Shown piece by piece: positions 56,266-64,000 of a stretch of DNA of 64,000 nt. This DNA is from Antedon mediterranea. Its lineage: Eukaryota > Echinodermata > Crinoidea > Comatulida > Antedonidae. The first letter of the stretch is position 1. The number at the start of each line of letters is the position of its first letter. The notes under the pieces were generated by a model. The model was not told the origin of the DNA, searched no databases, and saw only the letters and a program-made list of their open reading frames with translations. Location: assembly GCF_964355755.1 (NCBI RefSeq), contig NC_092675.1, forward strand, positions 11,733,312-11,797,311, given 5' to 3'. The position numbers were made by a program, and so were the translations under genes.

Positions 56266-57791
56266 CTTTCTTTCTATCAATTTTGTGTCTCGCGTATCTC
56301 AAAAACTTGTAAACAAAACATTTTATAACTTTGTCAATATGTGGGCATTCACGTGAAATTGTGCACCTCCTATTGTGAATGACGTCAGAATTGCGCAACG
56401 TGATTTACGCGCGTTTTAACGAATTTCGCGTATTTAACATAGATCGAAAACCATATAGCAATTTAAATTGAAACTTAACAAAAGTTTAATTTATATCTTG
56501 CGCTAACTGACTGTCGAAAAAAAATGGCATGTTTCACAAGAAGTTACGCGCGCACAGGCGTTTAAAATTTCAAAATGCGAAAAATCAATTTCTAATCAAC
56601 TTTCTACGCGTTTCATGTCATTTTGAGCATGTCAAAAATTCCCACGCGCGCGCATATTTTTACTCGCACGGTGCGCACGTAGCGTTGAAAATAAATTTTT
56701 TTCGCGTGATTCATGTTTTTCCAGCCTTTTCTAGTAATTTTACCAACTTTTGAACAATTTTGAACTAAAATTACGTCATACGGGCACATCCAATTGGATA
56801 ATTTACGTGCGTTTTTGATGAAAAAGTTCAAAAATTTGTCAAAATTCGTCAAAATTATGCCTTTTTTTAAACATTTATAGATTCTAAACTACGAGGTGAA
56901 CTTTTTTTTAATTATATATTCTGGAAGTTGATGAGTTGTAGATATGGAATCATGCATTAATATGGCTAATCGGACATTATAACGTCATCGTATGGCCACG
57001 CGAATATAAAATATAGGATTTTTATATATTTCGTCATAGCGCATCACATTTAATAGAGCGCATCTCCACTTATCCGTTTTTTATTTTCACCCCGATTTTT
57101 ATATTGTCTAGGTGAATGAACTATCTTTCGCATGAGTTAAAAATATTTTAATTTTTTATGACGTCATCATGTCGAAAATTGTAAATAACGTGGGTCACTT
57201 ATTTTCATCTTTACAGTAAATTTCAATCTGTTATAGCTCATCAGAATAAAAAGTGATAATCATGATTAAAACGTTTTCTGGAAGCTATGGTATTGTAGAT
57301 ACGAATTCATGTAAACACTTTGCCAATCGGATGTTGTGACGTCATCATATGGCCAGTTGAATAAAAAAAAGGCGTATTTCATATTTTGCGTAATAGTTCA
57401 TCACATTTAAAAGGGCGCGCATCTATATTTTACGTATTCAAATTTCTTCTACACGTTAATATATGGTTGCTGAGATAATGTCCTTCCGAAATTGCTATCT
57501 TAGTGTTTCATTTTGATACCGTCGCCATGTTAAAAATAAGAATAAACGGGGGGTCTTGTAATGTCACCTATTCTACACTGTATGTAACATGTATACAGAT
57601 TATACCGTTTGCACTGTATATACTATATGACACAAAATTGACAGAATTCAGCACTAACAGCATATGATATTCTTCAGTTTAGGTCATAATGCCATAATCT
57701 TTTTCCGTGTGCAAAATTCCAACGTATGACGTGCGCGTGGCGTTTGTCGTGCGGATAACTAACTCGTCAAAGTGACGAGTTTCATGTCTAG
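56266..57791 (+). mobile_element. Helitron2-like repeat unit, type B
   Basis: Close copy of 40520-42050. Ends CTAG at 57788-57791. Confidence 0.65.
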
Positions 57792-59453
57792 TTAGTTATC
57801 CGCACTTGGCGGATAACTCCTTGTGATTGTATGGGATCATCATTTTTTTTTTTTCTGTATTATTAGTTATCCGCACTTGGCGGATAACTCCTTGTTATTG
57901 TATGGGATCAATATTTTTTTCTGTATTATTCTTCTTTCTTTCTCGCTATTTTTGTGTAGAGCGTTTCTCTAAAATGTGTAAACATAACATTTTATAACTT
58001 TGACAACATGTGGGCATTTACGTGAAGTTCTGCACCTCCTATTTTTGAATTACGTCAGAGTTGCGTAACGTGACTTACGCGCGATTTTATGATTTTTTAT
58101 GATTGATCATAGATTAAAAACTAAAAGTGATTTTTAATTGACACTTTGTGAAAGTTTAATTTATATCATGCGCTAACTTTCTGTTTGAAAAAAATTGCGT
58201 GTTTTACACAAAGTTACGCGCGCACGCGCATTTAAAATTTCAAAATGCGCAAAAATAATTTCTAATCAACTTTCTACGCGTTTCATGTCATTTTAAGCAT
58301 GTACAAAATTACCGCGCGCGCGAAAAATATTACGCGCACGGTGCGCATAGAGCATGAAAATCATGTTTTTTTCTCTTGAATTGTGATTTTCCAGCCTTTC
58401 CTAGTCATTTTCAAAAAGATTGACATCATTTCAAATTAAAATGACGTCATACGAACACGTTGATTTAGCCCATTTGCGCGCGTTTTAGTTGAAAAAGTTA
58501 CAAAATGTTGTCAAAATTATGCCTATTTTGAATGTTTTATAGCTTCTCAAGATCAACGATTACCCCTAATTTTTTTAACTTAATATGTAAGCAGATATGT
58601 TGTAGATATGAATTCATGCAGAATTTTTACCTCACGGATGTTGTGACGTCATCATATGGCCACACGAATGTAAAATATAGGATTTTTTTGTCTTTCGTTA
58701 TTGCTCATCACATTCAATGGAGCGCATCACGCTTATACGTATTTCTTTTTCTCCGAGATTTTAATATTGTCTAGGTCAATCAACTATCTTTCGCATGAGA
58801 TAAAAATATTTTAATTTTTATGACGTCATCATGCCTAAAAATTTTAATTACGTGGGTCATTAATTTCATCTTTACAGTAAATTTTAATCTGTAATAGCTC
58901 GTCAAAATAAAATGTGATAATCACGATTAAAACATTTTCTGGAAGCTCTTGGATTGTAGATATGAAATCCTGTGAACATTTTGCCAATCAGATGCTGTGA
59001 CGTCATCATATTGCAAGTTAAATAAAAAAAGTCGTATTTTCATCTTTTGCATCATAGTTCATTATATTTAAAAGAGCGCGCATCAATATTAAACGTATTC
59101 AAATTTCTTCTACACGTTAATATGTTGTTGCTGAGATAATTTGCTTCCGAAATTGCTATCTTAGTGTTTCATCTTGATACCGTCGCCATGTTTTTACAAA
59201 TTTGAATAAATGGCGGGTCCCGTAATTTCACCTATTCTACACTGTATGTAACATGTATACAGATTATACTGTTTGCATGTATATACTATATGACATAAAA
59301 TTGACAGAATTCAGCACTAACAACATATCATATTCTTCAGATCAGGTCATAATGCCATAATTTTTTCTGTGTGCAATATTCTAACGTATGACGTGCACGT
59401 GGCGTTTGTCGTGCGGATAACTAACTCGTCAAAGTGACGAGTTACATGTCTAG
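57792..59453 (+). mobile_element. Helitron2-like repeat unit, type B, headed by two hairpins
   Basis: Hairpins with loop ACTTG lie near 57793 and 57868, followed by the body. Ends CTAG at 59450-59453. The body is very close to the next unit. Confidence 0.65.
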
Positions 59454-60965
59454 TTCTTATTTCTTTCCTTCCATTTTTGTGTAGAGCGTTTCTCTAACAT
59501 GTGTAAACATAACATTTCATAACTTTGAAAACATGTGGGCATTTACGTGAAGTTGTGTACCTCCTATTTTTTAATGACATCAGAGTTGCGCAACGTGACT
59601 TACGCGCGATTTATGATTTGTTATGATTGATCATAGATTAAAAACTAAAAGTGATTTTTAATTGACACTTTGTGAAATTTTAATTTATATCATGCGCTAA
59701 CTTTCTGTTGAAAAAAAATTGCGTGTTTTACACAAAGTTACGCGCGCACGCGCATTTAAAATTTCAAAATGCGCAAAAATAATTTCTAATCAACTTTCTA
59801 CGCGTTTCATGTCATTTTAAGCATGTCAAAAATTACCGCGCGCGCGAAAAATATTACGCGTACGGTGCGCATAGAGCATGAAAATCATGTTTTTTTCTCT
59901 TGAATTGTGATTTTCCAGCCTTTCCTACTCATTTTCAAAAAGATTGACATCATTTCAAATTAAAATTACGTCATACGAACACGTTGATTTAGCCCATTTG
60001 CGCGCGTTTTAGTTGAAAAAGTTACAAAATGTTGTCAAAATTATGCCTATTTTGAATCTTTTATAGCTTCTCAGGATCAACGATTACCCCTAATTTTTTT
60101 AACTTAATATGTAAGCAGATATGTTGTAGATATGAATTCATGCAGAATTTTTACCTCACGGATGTTGTGACGTCATCATATGGCCACACGAATGTAAAAT
60201 ATAGGATTTTATTGTCTTTCGTTATTGCTCATCATATTCAATGGAGCGCATCACGCTTATACGTATTCCTTTTTCTCCGAGATTTTAATATTGTCTAGGT
60301 CAATCAACTATCTTTCGCATGGGATAAAAATATTTTAATTTTTATGACGTCATCATGCCTAAAAATTTTAATTACGTGGGTCATTAATTTCATCTTTACA
60401 GTAAATTTTAATCTGTAATAGCCCTTAAAAATAAAATTTGATAATCACGATTAAAACATTTTCTGGAAGCTATTGGATTGTAGATATGAAATCATGTGAA
60501 AATTTTGCCAATCGGATGTTGTGACGTCATCATATGACCAGTTAAATAAAAAAGTCGTATTTTCATCATTTGCGTCATAATTTATTCCATTTAAAAGAGC
60601 GCGCATCAATATTTTACGTATTTAAATTTCTTCTACACATTAATATGTTGTTGCCGAGATAATTTCCTTCCGAAATTGCTATCTTAGTGTTTCATTTTGA
60701 TACCGTCGCCATGTTAAAAATTGGAATAAATGGCGGGTCCAGTCATTTCACCTATTCTACACTGCATGTAATATGTATACAGATTATATTGTATATACTA
60801 TATGACAAAAAATAACAGAATTCAGCAATAACAACATATCATATTCTTCAGTTCAGGTCATATTGCCATAATCTTTTTCTGTGTGCAATATTCCAACGTA
60901 TGACGTGCACGTGGCGTTTGTCGTGCGGATAACTAACTCGTCAAAGTGACGAGTTACATGTCTAG
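59454..60965 (+). mobile_element. Helitron2-like repeat unit, type B, without 5' hairpin
   Basis: Ends CTAG at 60962-60965. Confidence 0.65.
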
Positions 60966-62380
60966 TATTATTCTTCTTTCTTTCTCCTCCATTTTTGTGT
61001 CTCGCGTATCTCAAAAACTTGTACACATAACATTTCATAACTTTGTCATCATATGGACATTTACGTGAAGTTGTGCACCTCCTATTTTTTAATGACGTCA
61101 GAGTTGCGCAACGTGACTTACGCGCGATTTTATGAATTTCATTGATTGATCATAGGATAAAAAATAAAAGTCCTTTTGTATTGACACTTGGTGAATATTT
61201 AAGTCATATCAAGGGCAAACTTTCTATGGATTAAAAATGGCATGTTTTACAAGAAATTTACGTGCACACGCGCATTTCTCCTCCATTTTTGTGTCTCGCG
61301 TATCTCAAAAACGTGTAAATATAACATTTCATAACTTTTTCAACATATGGGCATTCACGTGAAGTTGTGCACCTCCTATTGTGAATGACCTCAGAAATGC
61401 GCAACGTGACTTACGCGCGATTTTATGAATTTTGCGTATTTAACATAGATTGAAAACCATTTAACAATTTAAATTGAAACTTAGCAAAAGTTTAATTTAT
61501 ATCTTGCGCTAAGTTTTTGTGCACTAAAAATGGCATGTTTTACCCGAAGTTATGCGCGCATGCGCATTTAAAATTTAAAATGCGCAAAATTTATTTCTAA
61601 TCAACTTTCTACGCTGATCATGCCATTTTGAGCATTTCAAAAATTCCCACGCGCGCGAACAATCTTACGCGCGTGGTCCGCAAGTAGCGCTAAAAACATC
61701 TTTTTTGCGTGAATTATGTTTTTTCAGCCTTTTATAGTAATTTTATCAACTTTTAAAACAATTTAGACTTAAAATTACGTCATACGAGCACGTCGAATTG
61801 TACAATTTGTGCGTGTTTTTAATGAAAAAATTCAAAAATTCGTCAAAATTATGCCTTTTTTTAAACAATCATAGATTCTAAACTACGAGGTAAACTTTTT
61901 TTTACTTACATGTTCTGGAAGGTGATGAGTTGTAGATATCGGATCATTAATCAATATGGTTAACCGGACATTGTGACGTCATCGTATGGTCACACGAATG
62001 TAAAATATATGATTTTTGTCTCTTTCATTATTGCTCCTCACATTAAATGGAGCGCATCACCGTTATCTGTATTCCTTTTTCTCCGAGATTTTAATATTGT
62101 CTAGGTCAATCAACTATCTTATGCATGTGTTAAAAATATTTAATTTTTATGACATCATCATGCCTAAAAATTTAAATTAGGTGTTATACTGTGTACTTTA
62201 AAATGTATATACTATATGACACAAAATAGACAGAATTTAGCACTAACAACATATCATATTCTTCAGTTCAGGTCATAATGCCATAATCTTTTTCTGTGTG
62301 CAACATTCCAACGTATGACGTGCACGTGGCGTTTGTCGAGCGGATAACTAACTCGTCAAAGTGACGAGTTTCATGTCTAG
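60966..62380 (+). mobile_element. Helitron2-like repeat unit, type B
   Basis: Close copy of 39122-40519, but with an intact terminal hairpin. Ends CTAG at 62377-62380. Confidence 0.65.
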
Positions 62381-63536
62381 TTCTTCTTTCTTTCCCGGAT
62401 TTTTGTGACCAGCATATCTCTATTACTTGTGAACATAACTTTGTATAACTTGGTAAAAAGATTGACATTGAAGTGTAGATGTGCAGCCAAGCTTTTGGAC
62501 GATGTCATAGCCGCGTTGCGTAAGTTACGCGCAATTTTATGAATTTCTATAACTGATCATAACTATAGAACCAACAAATATTCTTTCATGAACCTTAGTG
62601 AAAATTTAAGTCATATCAAGGGCAAACTTTCTATGGATTAAAAATTGCATGTTTCACAAAAAGTTAAGCGCGCACGCGCATGTAAAATTTCAAAATGCGC
62701 AAAATTAATTTCTAATCAACTTTCTACGCTGATCATAACATTTTGAGCATGTCAAAAATTCCCACGCGCGCGAAAAAAATTACGCGTAAGGTGCGCACGG
62801 AGCATAAAAATCATGTGTTTTTCTCTTGAATTATAATTTTACAGTCTTTCCTAGTCATTTTAAAAAAGATTGACATCATTTCAAATTAAAATGACGTCAT
62901 ACGAACACGTTGATTTAGACAATTTGCGCGCATTTTAGTTGCAAAAGTGACAAAATATTGCCAAAATTATGCCTATTTTTAATCTATTATAGCTCCTCAG
63001 GATCATCCATGACCCCCAATTTTTGTAATTTGATATGTAAGCAGATTTGTTGTAGATATGAATTCATGCAGAATATTTACCCCTCGGATGTTATGACGTC
63101 ATCGTATGGCCACACGAATGTAAAATATAGGATTTTTTACTCTTTCGTTATTGCTCATCACATTAAATAGAGCGCATCTCACTTTTACGTGCCCAAAATT
63201 CTTCAAATTTGTTTTAATGTAATTATTTAGATAATTATCTTCTAAAATTGTTATCTTTATATGTCAATTTGATGACGTCATCGTGTTAATAATTGGATTT
63301 AAAAGATGGGTCTCGTAATTTTGTCTATGCTACACTGTATATAACATATACAGTTTATTCTGTAAAATACTGTAATATGATGTATGCTATATAATAGGTA
63401 CAATTCAGCACTGTAAACATATGTATTTTATGTCATAGGATGGCATAATAATTGTCGAGGTTCATATGGTTAAGTATGTGCATGTTGCGTTTGCGCGGAT
63501 AACCCGAACTCGTGAAAGTGACGAGTTCAAATCTAG
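62381..63536 (+). mobile_element. Helitron2-like repeat unit, type A, short
   Basis: Lacks the middle section of longer units. Ends GCGGATAACC, a hairpin with one changed base (CGTGAAAGTGACG), CAAAT and CTAG (63533-63536). Confidence 0.65.
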
Positions 63537-64000
63537 TTTTTCTATGTTATTCTTCTTTCTTTCCCAGAATTTTGTGTCACGTGTATCTCAAATTCTGATC
63601 AACATTACATCGTATAACTTTGTCAGAAGATTTACCTCTATCTGTAGAAGTGCAGGACAGCTCGTTTTTTTACTTTAGAGTCGCGCAGCGTAAGCTACGC
63701 GCAATTTTATGAATTTTGCGTATTTAACATAGACTAAAAAGCAAAAGTCATTTTGTAATGACACTTGGTGAACATTTAAGTCATATAATGCGCAAACTTT
63801 CTATGGATTAAAAATCGCATGTTCCACAAAAAGTTACGCGCGCACGCGCGTTTAAAATTTCAAGATGCGAAAAATCAATTTCTAATCAACTTTCTACGCG
63901 TTTCATGTCATTTTGAGCATTTCAAAAATTCCCACGCGTGCGCAATTTTTTTACGCGCGCGTGCGCACGTAGCGCAAAACCATCATTTTTTTGCTTGATT
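63537..64000 (+). mobile_element. Helitron2-like repeat unit, partial at window edge
   Basis: Leader and first part of the body, cut by the window end. Confidence 0.6.

Overview
This is a eukaryotic, AT-rich, repeat-dominated window. Genes have GT-AG introns and there is no bacterial gene layout. Frequent TAGGCCTA-type words, a CCDC130/YJU2B-like locus and the mix of Kolobok, hAT, non-LTR and Helitron-like elements suggest a marine invertebrate, perhaps an echinoderm. That placement is a guess from general appearance.

Layout. (1) Positions 1-1119, minus strand: a long open frame with two C2H2 fingers and a SWIM-type CxC...CxH motif, cut by the window edge. (2) 1120-6990: mostly non-coding, with a 54-bp minisatellite (about 2540-3430) and a ~290-bp degenerate tandem repeat. 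(3) 6992-26264: a stack of nested DNA transposons at least five levels deep. The outer layer carries inverted GATTCGGCCC arrays. It holds two elements side by side, a 14.4-kb one with 32-bp inverted ends and a 4.3-kb one with 26-bp inverted ends. The 14.4-kb element contains a hAT-like element, which contains a 9.78-kb Kolobok element with TTAA target duplication and ~475-bp TIRs, which in turn contains a TA-flanked MITE. The Kolobok carries an apparently intact seven-exon THAP transposase gene (667 residues) on the plus strand and, on the minus strand, a gene resembling the cytosolic 'ballast' domain of P2X7 receptors that looks frameshifted. (4) 26265-29178: AT-rich sequence without recognised genes. 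(5) 29179-42050 and 54145-64000: head-to-tail arrays of a ~1.2-1.8-kb repeat. Its ends look like those of non-autonomous Helitron2/Helentron-type elements: a 5' GTTATCCGC hairpin, a matching GCGGATAAC near the 3' end, then a CTCGTC/GACGAG hairpin and a terminal CTAG. Short arrays of the 5' hairpin alone lie between the units. (6) 42051-54144: a reversed copy of that repeat, three tandem tRNA-like units, a second repeat family with CTAG-ended palindromes, three exons of a CCDC130/YJU2B-like gene, decayed gypsy fragments on the minus strand, and a 5'-truncated non-LTR reverse transcriptase with one in-frame stop.

Only the CCDC130-like exons look like a conserved host gene. The Kolobok pair probably forms one transposition unit, each gene lying just inside one copy of the shared TIR. 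The rest is a record of repeated insertion, tandem duplication and decay.
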